Shown: in pieces, positions 18,100-26,714 of the stretch
Layout: the number at the start of each line of letters is the position of its first letter
How positions within the stretch are numbered: position 1 is the first letter of the stretch
NCBI GenBank assembly: GCA_023407575.1
Contig: JAEYLX010000069.1
Span: forward strand, 62,001-126,000
Length of the DNA: 64,000 nucleotides
From: Bacillota bacterium
GTDB taxonomy: Bacteria; Bacillota; Clostridia; Lachnospirales; Lachnospiraceae
Direction: 5' to 3'
Notes under the pieces: model-generated
What the model saw: only the letters and a program-made list of their open reading frames with translations
Databases searched by the model: none
What the model was told of the DNA's origin: nothing
Position numbers and translations under genes: made by a program

Positions 18100-18429
18100 A
18101 TGAAAAAGAGATTGGCAATAATTATAAGTTTATGTAGTATCATGATGTTTGCGTTCATTGGCTGCGCTACCAATGACAAATATGACAATGATGTTAATGG
18201 GACAGAAGACACTCTAGACGATATGGATAATAATCTAGATAATGATGTTAATGATGTGAAAACTGACATTAACAATGGCGTGAATGATATTGATAGGGAT
18301 GTCAATGATGCAATTGATAACAATAATAACACTATTACCAATGTACCAGGAACAAATGGTACTACAGGGACAAACGGTACGACAGGAACAAATGGTACGA
18401 CAGGAACAACGAACGGTACTGGCCGTTAA
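18100..18429 (+). CDS. Small Asp/Asn-rich lipoprotein with Gly-Thr-Asn repeat tail
   Basis: 109 aa from ATG 18100, with AGGAGG 5-9 bases upstream. A signal peptide ends in lipobox FIGC (about residue 24). The mature part is very acidic with a heptad-like spacing of Asn/Asp/Val (LDNDVNDVKTDINNGVND), suggesting a coiled or elongated helix, and ends in GTNGTT repeats. No enzyme motif. Likely an extracytoplasmic structural lipoprotein. Function unknown. Confidence 0.75.
   Translation: MKKRLAIIISLCSIMMFAFIGCATNDKYDNDVNGTEDTLDDMDNNLDNDVNDVKTDINNGVNDIDRDVNDAIDNNNNTITNVPGTNGTTGTNGTTGTNGTTGTTNGTGR
18349..18420 (+). repeat. Four tandem 18-bp coding repeats
   Basis: Units of 18 bp (first unit GGAACAAATGGTACTACA) at 18349, 18367, 18385 and a degenerate one at 18403 encode GTNGTT. 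Such exact coding repeats can change in number by slippage, so the lipoprotein tail length may vary between strains. Confidence 0.85.
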
Positions 18430-18444
18430 GCAGGAACTAATTGT

Positions 18445-18494
18445 AAAAGGGTCTAATGCAGATGATTTTATTCATCTTTGCAAAAGACCCTTTT
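18445..18494. terminator. Bidirectional terminator between the lipoprotein and Fur genes
   Basis: AAAAGGGTCT (18445-18454) pairs with AGACCCTTTT (18485-18494), with an inner AGATGA/TCATCT stem. A's on the left and T's on the right make it work in both directions. It overlaps the Fur gene's stop codon. Confidence 0.85.
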
Positions 18495-18894
18495 AATTAA
18501 GTTCTTTTTTATAACAATTCTTGCAAGTTCCGCTTATTTGAATTTGATGTTCTTTAATTATAAATCCTTCTTCCTCCATAGCATTTTCAAAATCATGAAT
18601 TGGACAGCTCGGTAAATCAAATACTTTCTTACATTCATCACAAACAGCGACATGTTTATGCTCCAACTGATGCGCCTTAATCCGATAGAATACAGTCGTA
18701 TCTGTTAAATGATATTTATCAATTAAGTTTTGGCTAACTAGTGAATCTATATTACGATAAATCGTTGATTTTGCAATCTTGGGAAGTTGTTCCACTATTT
18801 GAAGATAGATTTCATTGATGGAAATAGGGCGATCAGCATCCTTAAGAATGTCTAATATTAATTTTTTTTGCTTCGTATTTCTTATGCTATCCAA
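18493..18894 (-). CDS. Fur-family metalloregulator (Fur/PerR/Zur type)
   Basis: 133 aa from a TTG start with AAAGGGG 8 bases upstream. The N-terminal winged helix (about 1-80) includes SINEIYLQIVEQLPKIAKSTIYRNIDSLV. The C-terminal dimerisation domain has the structural zinc pairs CDECKK and CKNC and the HKHVAVCDEC histidines of the regulatory metal site. Sequence alone does not separate PerR from Fur or Zur. It stands alone, with a long divergent non-coding region upstream. Confidence 0.9.
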   Translation of the reverse strand: MDSIRNTKQKKLILDILKDADRPISINEIYLQIVEQLPKIAKSTIYRNIDSLVSQNLIDKYHLTDTTVFYRIKAHQLEHKHVAVCDECKKVFDLPSCPIHDFENAMEEEGFIIKEHQIQISGTCKNCYKKELN

Positions 18895-19012
18895 GTGATT
18901 GCCCCTTTCTATATTTAGTAAAACCTGCGGTAATTTTTCGATTAATTATAAGTATACAACTTTTTTATATTGCTTTCAAGACAACATTTTATCTGTTACA
19001 GGAATTCTAAAT

Positions 19013-19125
19013 ATGATATAATGAAAGCGGAATGAGGTATTTGCAAGCTTGCTTGCGAATACCGATTGGAGCAACAAGATCATGAACAAGCATTAAGTTC
19101 ATGATATAATGAAAGCGGAATGAGG
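19013..19125 (+). repeat. Direct 25-bp duplication, 88 bases apart, with embedded hairpins
   Basis: ATGATATAATGAAAGCGG followed by AATGAGG occurs at 19013-19037 and again at 19101-19125, identical in all 25 bases. Each contains TATAAT. Between them lie two strong stems: TATTTGCAAGC/GCTTGCGAATA (19038-19061) and ATCATGAAC/GTTCATGAT (19079-19105). No plus-strand gene begins until 19671. This may be a duplicated promoter or a small structured RNA. Confidence 0.7.
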
Positions 19126-19132
19126 GAAACAC

Positions 19133-19160
19133 AAAAATAGCGGAATTATAGTATTCCGCT
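19133..19160 (-). terminator. Terminator of the CmpB-like gene
   Basis: AGCGGAAT (19139-19146) pairs with ATTCCGCT (19153-19160). On the minus strand the stem is followed by ATTTTTGTG. It overlaps the stop codon of the membrane protein gene. Confidence 0.75.
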
Positions 19161-19563
19161 AATCTCTGTTTAGAATTTTTTCAAAGAAAAGGCCTGCCAG
19201 CATCCAAGCAGGCGCATAGTCAAGGCGGACAACTCCTTTATAATTAAGTTTTGCTTTACTATAATCCCAAGGACATGCATTGTATTTTTTGAGCATTATT
19301 CCAGATAGATACTCAGCAAAATAAATTAATAAAGCGTATACACCTCCTCGTAGTAACGCATGTCTGGTCTTAAGTTTTTTGCATATGGGAGTTAAGCAGG
19401 CAGCCAACCCGTAGATAGGAAACATCCATACAGAGGTACGACAGGAGAGGGTTCTATCTTTATGTCTTAGAATCGCAATTAAGCCTGTCCAAGAGCATTC
19501 CATGCACCAGCCGCATAATCCGCAGATAAAAAAGTTTTTTAGGAAAAGTTTTTTCATACTCAT
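19159..19563 (-). CDS. CmpB-type (putative ABC-transporter type IV) small membrane protein
   Basis: 134 aa with about four membrane helices. The C-terminal signature CPWDYSKAKLNYKGVVRLDY-APAW matches the CmpB family (PF06541), which is named after a putative ABC permease but lacks a known function. No ATPase gene is adjacent. Two start codons (19563 and 19557) are possible, and neither has a strong ribosome site. Confidence 0.75.
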   Translation of the reverse strand: MSMKKLFLKNFFICGLCGWCMECSWTGLIAILRHKDRTLSCRTSVWMFPIYGLAACLTPICKKLKTRHALLRGGVYALLIYFAEYLSGIMLKKYNACPWDYSKAKLNYKGVVRLDYAPAWMLAGLFFEKILNRD

Positions 19564-19670
19564 ATTATGTACGGATGTTGTCTGGATATTCCGACCAATA
19601 GATAATATTGGATAGAAAGAATTTACATATATGGTATATAATGGAGATAAAGAAAGGAATGGTTATTTAT

Positions 19671-20159
19671 ATGGAAATCGAAAGAAAATATCAGATTAAA
19701 CAGATTCCAGAAAATTTATCACAGTATTGTTTTAAAGTAATAGAGCAAGGGTATTTATGCAACAATCCAACCATAAGGATTCGAAAAAGTAATGAGGACT
19801 ATATACTTACCTATAAATCCAAAATATCTTCTAAAAATCAGGAAGGTGCGCCTAACATTAATAACGAAGTGGAACTTCCGTTAACCGAAGAAGCGTATTA
19901 TAAATTAAAAGAAAAAACAGAAGGTAATATAATCCATAAAATCCGATATCTTATTCCGTTAGAAAATGGATTAACAGCTGAACTTGATGTATTTGATGAT
20001 AAGCTAAAAGGTCTTATTTTTGTGGAAGTAGAATTTCCAAATGAAGAAAGGGCGTATGATTTTACTGCTCCGAATTGGTTTGGGAAAGAGCTCTCAATGG
20101 ATAAAAGGTTCTCAAATTATCACTTGTCAAAACTATCTGGAATTGATGAATTATTATAA
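19671..20159 (+). CDS. CYTH-domain protein (triphosphate tunnel metalloenzyme)
   Basis: 162 aa from ATG 19671. The ExExK start MEIERKY and the alternating Arg/Lys/Glu strands (IRIRKSN, LTYKSK, NNEVELPL, VEVEF) are those of the triphosphate tunnel fold. These proteins bind triphosphate with metal ions and hydrolyse inorganic triphosphate or act on nucleotide or thiamine triphosphates. It has the AAAGGAATGGTTAT-ATG start module, with a second in-frame ATG at 19659. Substrate unknown. Confidence 0.88.
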   Translation: MEIERKYQIKQIPENLSQYCFKVIEQGYLCNNPTIRIRKSNEDYILTYKSKISSKNQEGAPNINNEVELPLTEEAYYKLKEKTEGNIIHKIRYLIPLENGLTAELDVFDDKLKGLIFVEVEFPNEERAYDFTAPNWFGKELSMDKRFSNYHLSKLSGIDELL

Positions 20160-20308
20160 TATTAGAAGTAGAGGGAGTTAAACTAAATATAAAATTTAAA
20201 AAGGGATATGATTTCACTTACCGTTTATAATATATTGTGTAAAGAAAAGTCGCAACTTTGTGTTAAGACATAAAATTTGCGGAAGCCACGAAAGGAATGG
20301 TAATTCAT

Positions 20309-20443
20309 ATGCCGAAAGATAGTCAACCTGATAACAAAAGAGCTAGGGTAAAGAAAGCAAACGGTCAAACGCCAATTACCAAAGAAAATCAGAATAAAAA
20401 TAAAAATGCCAAGCATCATTCAACTGAAAACAATGACGTATGA
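20309..20443 (+). CDS. Small basic hydrophilic protein (44 aa)
   Basis: 44 aa starting MPKDSQPDNKRARVKKAN and rich in Lys, Asn and Gln, with no hydrophobic segment. It is preceded by GAAAGGAATGGTAAT, the same start module as other genes here. Basic, disordered and small, it could be a spore-core or nucleic-acid-binding protein. It precedes another small protein and an HD-domain gene. Confidence 0.55.
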   Translation: MPKDSQPDNKRARVKKANGQTPITKENQNKNKNAKHHSTENNDV

Positions 20444-20499
20444 TGTAGAAGTTATATAAGTGTTTTTAATAACAATACAGTATATAATAGGAGGATGTT

Positions 20500-20679
20500 A
20501 TGGCTAAAGCAGGTATGAAAAGACCAAATGTTACAGAACCTCATGGAACTGAGGGTAGACAAAGAATGCAGCTACAAAAGAATGATGAAGCACCGGTTCC
20601 AGAAATTCAAGGAAAAGCAAAAGCAGGACATGAAAAAGCAAATCCACAAAGAATACCAAATCATGAACCAAAGGGATGA
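20500..20679 (+). CDS. Small conserved hydrophilic protein (59 aa)
   Basis: 59 aa, starting MAKAGMKRPNVTEPHGTEG and ending in PNHEPKG, with AGGAGG 5-9 bases before the ATG. Similar short proteins, as I remember, occur in other clostridia. No domain. It overlaps the HD gene by 4 bases (ATGA), so it is translated with it. A spore or stress role is a guess. Confidence 0.6.
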   Translation: MAKAGMKRPNVTEPHGTEGRQRMQLQKNDEAPVPEIQGKAKAGHEKANPQRIPNHEPKG

Positions 20680-21299
20680 TGACTATTTTAAATCTTGAGC
20701 AATTATATGAGGAAATAACAGAACATCTATTATCTGATCAAATACCCTCAGACTTTATTAATAATTTATCGCATAGGCCAGAATATGCAATTAATCCATT
20801 GCAAATGCTGTGGAAGATGAAAACTACAGAACAATCCAAGGCACATCATCCAGAGGGAAGTGTGTGGAATCATACAATGATGGTAATAGATGAAGCTGCT
20901 AAATTACGTAATCAAAGTAAAAATCCCAAAGTTCTTATGTGGGCAGCTCTGTTACATGATATAGGGAAACCATCTACAACTCGCAATAAAAATGGTAAAA
21001 TCACCTCCTATGATCATGACTCGGTAGGTGAAAGATTATGCATAAAATTTTTAGAGTATTTTACTGCTGATCAGGATTTTATAAGAAAGGTAGCTCATAT
21101 GGTCAGATATCACATGCATATGTTATTTATTCTTAAAAATATGCCATTTGCGGATAAAAAGGGTTTATCGAAAAATGTAGATCCTTATGAAATTGCACTA
21201 CTTTGTAAAAGTGACCGATTGGGAAGAGATGGAAGTAGTAAAAAGGAAGTAGAAGAAGAATATGAAAGGTTTTTGCAAATACTTCTAAATACGAACTAA
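20676..21299 (+). CDS. HD-domain phosphohydrolase (tRNA nucleotidyltransferase HD-like)
   Basis: 207 aa. The HD motif is clear: GSVWNHTMMVIDEA, then ALLHDIGKPSTT (His-Asp), YDHDSVGE, and MVRYHMHM. This is the HD module seen at the C-terminus of many tRNA nucleotidyltransferases, here standing alone. It probably has metal-dependent phosphatase or 2',3'-cyclic phosphodiesterase activity. ATG at 20676 overlaps the preceding stop; a second ATG lies at 20679. Confidence 0.82.
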   Translation: MMTILNLEQLYEEITEHLLSDQIPSDFINNLSHRPEYAINPLQMLWKMKTTEQSKAHHPEGSVWNHTMMVIDEAAKLRNQSKNPKVLMWAALLHDIGKPSTTRNKNGKITSYDHDSVGERLCIKFLEYFTADQDFIRKVAHMVRYHMHMLFILKNMPFADKKGLSKNVDPYEIALLCKSDRLGRDGSSKKEVEEEYERFLQILLNTN

Positions 21300-21641
21300 C
21301 AGATTGAGGCGCAATAAATCGTTTTACTTGACATGAATAAAATAAAAGAATTTTAGAATGGACTAATACTATTAATTATTGTATACTTATGCAAATAGCT
21401 ACGACATAGGAATGCTATTTATGAAATATCACAATAATTGACAGCTTTTTAGTCCTTTCTGTTTAAGAAAGCAAAGTTTTTAATAAGGTATTCTATTAAA
21501 ATATATTCAATATGACGAAAACCGACAAGGGTAGGTTATTTCACAAAAATTATGTGGATTTTTTAATACAGTTACCGTATAATTGATATGATTATCCACA
21601 TGTATATTAGGTTGTAAAGACACAGAGAAAGGGTAAGTAAT
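21300..21641 (+). promoter_or_regulatory. Non-coding region upstream of nfnA with a -10 inside an inverted repeat
   Basis: 342 bases without a gene. TATAAT at 21578-21583 is flanked by ATGTGGAT (21552-21559) and ATCCACAT (21594-21601), an 8-bp inverted repeat spanning the likely promoter. TTGACA occurs at about 21328 and 21438 without clear -10 partners. I see no riboswitch. Confidence 0.4.
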
Positions 21642-22547
21642 ATGGTGGGAAACTACAAATACACAATCACAAAAAAGGTTAGGTTGTCAGATACTATCTA
21701 TCTAATGGATGTAAAAGCTCCAAGAGTAGCAAAGAACTGCTACCCGGGGCAGTTTGTTATTATTAAGATGGATGAAAAAGGCGAACGAGTTCCTTTGACG
21801 ATATGTGATTATGACAGGGAAGAGGAAACTGTTACCATCGTATTTCAGGCAATTGGATCTTCAACACAATTAATGGCCAAGTACGAAGAAGGGGAAGCCT
21901 TTCGTGACTTTACTGGACCATTAGGTCATAAGTCAGAATTAATTGATATGCCGCGAGAAGAGCTATCAAAAAAGAGAATTCTATTTGTGGCTGGTGGTGT
22001 AGGTACAGCTCCTGTTTATCCTCAGGTGAAGTGGATGATGGAGAACGGTTATGAGGTGGATTGTATTATAGGAGCACGTAACAAAGAACTGATTATTCTT
22101 GAAGATCAGATGAAGAATTATGTGAAAAACCTTTACATAACGACCGATGATGGCTCTTACGGATTAAAGGGAAATGTAAACGATTGTATTAAAAATCTTG
22201 TTAATAATCAAGGAATTCATTATGATCTTGTCATTGCAATAGGTCCAATGATTATGATGAAATTTGTTTGCATTTTAACAAAAGAATTAGGAATAAAAAC
22301 AATTGTTAGTATGAATCCAGTAATGGTGGATGGTACTGGCATGTGTGGTGCCTGCAGACTTACTATCGGAAATGAGACTAAATTTGCATGTGTAGACGGT
22401 CCAGAATTTGATGGTCATTTGGTTAATTTTGATGAAGCAATGAAAAGAGTGCAGATGTATAAGACCAAAGAGGGTAAAGTAGTACTGCGTGAAAAAGAAG
22501 GTGCAACACACCATCATCCAGGCTGCGAATGCCACGAGGAAAGGTAA
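21642..22547 (+). CDS. nfnA: NADH-dependent reduced ferredoxin:NADP+ oxidoreductase, subunit A
   Basis: 301 aa. An FAD/NAD-binding reductase of the ferredoxin-NADP+ reductase fold (FAD part about 1-100, NAD part LFVAGGVGTAPVYPQVKW), with a C-terminal [2Fe-2S] loop: GTGMCGACRLTIG...FACVDGPEFDGHLV. Together with NfnB it forms the electron-bifurcating NfnAB complex, coupling NADPH oxidation to reduction of NAD+ and ferredoxin, or the reverse. The order nfnA-nfnB with 59 bases between is standard. A sulfide dehydrogenase-type annotation is an alternative name for the same architecture. Confidence 0.9.
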   Translation: MVGNYKYTITKKVRLSDTIYLMDVKAPRVAKNCYPGQFVIIKMDEKGERVPLTICDYDREEETVTIVFQAIGSSTQLMAKYEEGEAFRDFTGPLGHKSELIDMPREELSKKRILFVAGGVGTAPVYPQVKWMMENGYEVDCIIGARNKELIILEDQMKNYVKNLYITTDDGSYGLKGNVNDCIKNLVNNQGIHYDLVIAIGPMIMMKFVCILTKELGIKTIVSMNPVMVDGTGMCGACRLTIGNETKFACVDGPEFDGHLVNFDEAMKRVQMYKTKEGKVVLREKEGATHHHPGCECHEER

Positions 22548-22606
22548 GCGATACCGATTAGGTTTTAATATCAGTATGACAGATAATTCTCGTGTGGAGG
22601 TATGGA

Positions 22607-23995
22607 ATGGATGTTTTAAAGAAGGTTCCTGTCAGAGAACAGGATCCCGAAGTACGTGCAACTAATTTTGAAGAAGTATGTTATGGTTATAATTTAGAAG
22701 AAGCAATGCTGGAATCAACCAGATGTATTCAGTGCAAAAACCCTAAGTGCGTAGCGGGCTGCCCTGTATCCATTGATATTCCAGGTTTTATTAAAGAAAT
22801 AACAAATAATAATATAGAAGATGCCTTTAAGGTAATAAGTGAATATTCTGCATTGCCAGCTGTTTGTGGAAGAGTTTGCCCACAGGAAAGCCAGTGTGAG
22901 GAGAGATGTATTCGAGGTATAAAGGGAGAACCAGTATCTATCGGTAAGCTTGAACGCTTTGTTGCAGACTGGGCAAGAGAGAATCATATCGCTCCAGAAC
23001 AACCTAAAGTTAGAAATGGTAAGAAAGTAGCTGTAATTGGAGCCGGCCCTGCGGGGTTAACCTGTGCTGGGGATTTGGCTAAACTGGGTTATGATGTTAC
23101 TATCTTTGAAGCACTTCATGAACCGGGAGGGGTTCTGGTGTATGGTATTCCAGAATTTCGTTTACCCAAGGAAACAGTTGTTAAAAAAGAAATTGAAAAT
23201 GTAATTGCATTAGGTGTTACAATTGAAACCAATGTAATCGTAGGCAAATCAATTACAATTGATGAGCTTATGGAAGAAGAAGGTTTCCAAGCAGTATTTA
23301 TTGGTTCCGGTGCCGGGCTTCCAAAGTTTATGGGTATTCCAGGTGAGAATGCAAATGGAGTATTTTCGGCAAATGAATATCTGACTCGAAGCAATTTAAT
23401 GAAAGCTTTTGATGCTAGTTACGATACACCAATTATTGCAGGTAAAAAGGTTGCGGTTGTTGGCGGAGGTAATGTAGCCATGGATGCAGCAAGAACTGCA
23501 CTACGATTGGGAGCAGAAGTATATATTGTTTACCGTAGAGGCGAAGCAGAGCTGCCAGCAAGAGTTGAAGAAGTGCATCATGCAAAAGAAGAAGGAATTA
23601 TATTTAAATTACTTACAAATCCCAAGGAAATTCTGGTCAATGAAGATGGCTGGGTATCAGGTATGCGCTGTGTTCTAATGGAACTTGGAGAACCCGATGC
23701 ATCTGGAAGAAGAAAACCAATCGAGAAGAAGGATTCAGAATTTATTCTTGAGTTAGATACAGTAATTATGTCCTTAGGAACAAGCCCTAATCCGTTGATA
23801 GCATCAACGACTGATGGACTCGAAACTAATCGACATGGCTGCATTATTGCAGAAGAACAGACAGGTATAACATCAAAAGATGGTGTATTTGCCGGTGGGG
23901 ATACAGTGACAGGAGCAGCAACAGTAATTCTTGCTATGGGAGCAGGGAAAGCGGCAGCTGTAGGAATAGATCAGTATTTAAGAAATCAGGATTAA
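22607..23995 (+). CDS. nfnB: NADH-dependent reduced ferredoxin:NADP+ oxidoreductase, subunit B
   Basis: 462 aa from ATG 22607, with GTGGAGG before. It looks like a glutamate synthase small subunit: N-terminal [4Fe-4S] cysteines (CIQCKNPKCVAGCPV, CGRVCPQESQCEERC), an FAD site (VAVIGAGPAGLTCAGDLA) and an NADPH site (VAVVGGGNVAMDAARTAL). Because no large glutamate synthase gene is present and NfnA is adjacent, the bifurcating NfnB role is preferred over GltD. It closes the redox link between ferredoxin from PFOR and NADPH for biosynthesis. Confidence 0.9.
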   Translation: MDVLKKVPVREQDPEVRATNFEEVCYGYNLEEAMLESTRCIQCKNPKCVAGCPVSIDIPGFIKEITNNNIEDAFKVISEYSALPAVCGRVCPQESQCEERCIRGIKGEPVSIGKLERFVADWARENHIAPEQPKVRNGKKVAVIGAGPAGLTCAGDLAKLGYDVTIFEALHEPGGVLVYGIPEFRLPKETVVKKEIENVIALGVTIETNVIVGKSITIDELMEEEGFQAVFIGSGAGLPKFMGIPGENANGVFSANEYLTRSNLMKAFDASYDTPIIAGKKVAVVGGGNVAMDAARTALRLGAEVYIVYRRGEAELPARVEEVHHAKEEGIIFKLLTNPKEILVNEDGWVSGMRCVLMELGEPDASGRRKPIEKKDSEFILELDTVIMSLGTSPNPLIASTTDGLETNRHGCIIAEEQTGITSKDGVFAGGDTVTGAATVILAMGAGKAAAVGIDQYLRNQD

Positions 23996-24063
23996 AAAGC
24001 TAACTGAATATTTAAAACTAGATCACAGAAGAGATGCGTTATGGGGAACGTATTGGAGGACTT

Positions 24064-25608
24064 ATGGATTATGTAATGATTTATCGATCTGTTGGTATTG
24101 CTTTTATGGTAACATCGGTTATTTTACTGACGTTGCTAATTATTAGTGCTGTTCGTCTTCAAAGAAGTAAACGTTCAAATAAACAGATAAATCAGGAAAA
24201 TCAAAGAATTAAAGAGCGTTTCCTTGAATTAGAGGAAAACTATAGTACCTCAATGATTTCCTTTAATGAGTTAACGGGTAAGTATGAAGAGTTAAATAAG
24301 AATAAAGAAAACATGAAAAAGCTGGCATATACGGATTATCTTACGGAACTGCCAAACAGAGCCGCCTTTACGGAAATGCTTGATAATATTATGTTGACCC
24401 TGCGTAGTGAAGAAACAATTGCAATACTGGATATTGATATTGATAACTTTAAAAACATTAATGATACCTTGGGACATTCTTATGGTGATGAACTTTTAAT
24501 CGACGTAACCTATCGCTTGAAACAAGTCATGGATGAAAATGACTATTTGGCTAGAATTGGTGGAGATGAATTCATCGTTCTCACACAGAATTTAACAGAT
24601 AATTTGATTTTTGAAGAAAAAATTAAAAAGATTAAAAATGTATTCAGTTATCCCTTTGTTCTTTCCACGAAAGAGTATTTTGTTACAGTGAGTATCGGTG
24701 TTGCATTTGCGCCTAAAGATGGTAAAACCTCCATGGCTTTAATTAAAAATGTTGACTCTGCGATGTATGTAGCAAAAGAGAATGGGAAGAATACACATGC
24801 ATACTTTGATTACTCCTTTAATCAAAAGTTAACAGAAAAAATTGAAACCCAATCAGAACTTCGTAAAGCGCTGGAGAGAGATGAATTTGAACTGTTTTAT
24901 CAGGCACAGATGAATCTTGGATCAAAGCAAGTGGTTGGTTTTGAGGCGTTAATTCGATGGAACCACCCAACGAAAGGCTTAATATCACCTGTAGACTTTA
25001 TTAAAATTGCAGAAGAGACGGGACTTATTGTTCCTATTGGGAAATGGGTTTTAAGAACGGCTTGTAAGCAATTAAAAGAATGGTCTGACGAATATCCTGG
25101 GATTACAATGGCTGTTAATCTTTCAGCAAGACAATTTAAGGATATAGAATTTGTTAGACAGGTAAATGAAGTAATTGATGAAACTGGTATTGATCCAAAG
25201 AATTTGGAACTTGAGATTACAGAAACAATAGCACTTGATGACATTGAATACACAATTGCTACAATACATGAGTTAAGAAAACTCGGTGTTAACTTTTCAT
25301 TAGATGATTTTGGAACTGGTTATTCTTCCATGAATTACTTAAAGAGACTTCCGGTAAGTAATTTAAAAATTGATAAAAGTTTCTTAGATACTGTAATGGA
25401 TGATGTGAGTGATCAGAAAATAATTCAAACAATAATTGCTCTTGCTAGAAATCTTGATCTGCATGTTATTGCAGAGGGTGTTGAAAGCTCTGATCAAGAG
25501 GTGTTTTTAAAGGAATCCAATTGTGATATGGCTCAAGGATTTTTATATAGTAAACCTGTACCGACTGACAAAGCTGTTCAGTTTTTAAAAAAAAATAATC
25601 TGATATAG
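24064..25608 (+). CDS. Bifunctional GGDEF-EAL c-di-GMP protein
   Basis: 514 aa from ATG 24064 (TTGGAGG before). One N-terminal membrane helix (about 6-28), a short coiled-coil linker, then GGDEF (RIGGDEFIV, intact) and EAL (FEALIRW, LEITET, LDDFGTGYSSM, LKIDKSF, AEGVE, AQGFLYSKP; all intact). Both synthesis and breakdown of c-di-GMP are possible; which dominates cannot be told. Fits a standalone regulator of motility or surface behaviour. Confidence 0.92.
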   Translation: MDYVMIYRSVGIAFMVTSVILLTLLIISAVRLQRSKRSNKQINQENQRIKERFLELEENYSTSMISFNELTGKYEELNKNKENMKKLAYTDYLTELPNRAAFTEMLDNIMLTLRSEETIAILDIDIDNFKNINDTLGHSYGDELLIDVTYRLKQVMDENDYLARIGGDEFIVLTQNLTDNLIFEEKIKKIKNVFSYPFVLSTKEYFVTVSIGVAFAPKDGKTSMALIKNVDSAMYVAKENGKNTHAYFDYSFNQKLTEKIETQSELRKALERDEFELFYQAQMNLGSKQVVGFEALIRWNHPTKGLISPVDFIKIAEETGLIVPIGKWVLRTACKQLKEWSDEYPGITMAVNLSARQFKDIEFVRQVNEVIDETGIDPKNLELEITETIALDDIEYTIATIHELRKLGVNFSLDDFGTGYSSMNYLKRLPVSNLKIDKSFLDTVMDDVSDQKIIQTIIALARNLDLHVIAEGVESSDQEVFLKESNCDMAQGFLYSKPVPTDKAVQFLKKNNLI

Positions 25609-25681
25609 ATACATAGGATTTAGCCGGCACATAATAGGTGAATAACTAAATCTATAGAAACTGGTAAAGGGGATACTCATT

Positions 25682-26482
25682 ATGTTATATTCTAGAAAAA
25701 CGAATGTGATATTTGGTATCCTGCAAGTAATATTATACCTGGCGTTTCTAGTTTTAGATCTAACAGAAATGGCTCCTGATTATTCAGTGGCAATAAAATA
25801 CACAATAATAATTCTATGCTTTTGTTATGCGTTCTTTACTAAGGACGCTAGCAAAAGCATATTTTTTTGTTCAGCAAAAGTGAAACGACTTGGCCATTCA
25901 TCTTACTTTAAGAGCAATGCGGTTCTTATGTATAAGATAGCATTGTTTTTTACAGTAGTATCTGATTTATTCTTGCTGGTTCTGGATGTCCAACTGCTGG
26001 GTGTACTTACCTTTATTGTTGTTCAGGTTTTTTATGGTCTTCGAATCAGCCTTGTGAAAGAACATAATATAGTAAAAGAATTCATGACTAGAATAATAAT
26101 ACAAGCATTACTTACGTTGTTACTTGTGGTTATTCTTATGCAGATGAAGGTTTTGATTAATCCATTATTGGTGGTTACTATCTTTTACTTTATATATATT
26201 TTGACGAATACGCTTCTGACAATTATCAGGGTTATAACAAATACGAAATATAAAACACTTAGTATGAAGCTCTTTACAAGCGGAATGGTATTATTTCTGC
26301 TCTGTGATATTAATGTCGGGCTATTTAATATGGCGTCTTTTGTATCAATGCCTAAGAATATTTATACGCTACTGTATTCACTTTCTTCTATTTTAATGTG
26401 GACCTTCTATGCACCGTCACAAGTATTACTTGCTTACAGCACCCAGGTTACAGCGAAAGAAAACACGAACAAGTCTGTGTAA
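25682..26482 (+). CDS. Multipass membrane protein, possibly YhhN/TMEM86-like
   Basis: 266 aa with seven to eight predicted membrane helices. Acidic residues sit in helices (FTVVSDLFLLVLDV and FLLCDINVGLF), as in YhhN-type lysoplasmalogenases, and the PSQVLLAYS ending is suggestive. This is weak evidence. Clostridia of this group make plasmalogens, so such an enzyme is plausible. It follows the GGDEF-EAL gene by 73 bases. Confidence 0.6.
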   Translation: MLYSRKTNVIFGILQVILYLAFLVLDLTEMAPDYSVAIKYTIIILCFCYAFFTKDASKSIFFCSAKVKRLGHSSYFKSNAVLMYKIALFFTVVSDLFLLVLDVQLLGVLTFIVVQVFYGLRISLVKEHNIVKEFMTRIIIQALLTLLLVVILMQMKVLINPLLVVTIFYFIYILTNTLLTIIRVITNTKYKTLSMKLFTSGMVLFLLCDINVGLFNMASFVSMPKNIYTLLYSLSSILMWTFYAPSQVLLAYSTQVTAKENTNKSV

Positions 26483-26507
26483 AACGAAATATAGGATATA
26501 TTTCGTT
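26483..26507 (+). terminator. Probable terminator after the membrane protein
   Basis: AACGAAATATA (26483-26493) and TATATTTCGTT (26497-26507) form an 11-bp stem with a GGA loop. The trailing AATTTG is a poor T-run, so efficiency is uncertain. Confidence 0.55.
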
Positions 26508-26714
26508 AATTTGTACAAAAATTATAAAAAAGTTTATGAAAATAAAAGAGATGTAAATACTTGTTAATTACTGGCTTATTTGATACAATATTTTTTAGTA
26601 ATTAGCTTTTTTTGAAAATATACAATAAACATCTAGGTTTTAAATTCTTCTTTCATTCTTTATCCATGTTCGGATAGATACTCAATTTTAAAATTAAATA
26701 GGAGGACCTTGCTT

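Noticed and set aside
22592..23995. Glutamate synthase small subunit (gltD)
   Set aside because: No large subunit gene; NfnA is directly upstream, so NfnB is the better name.
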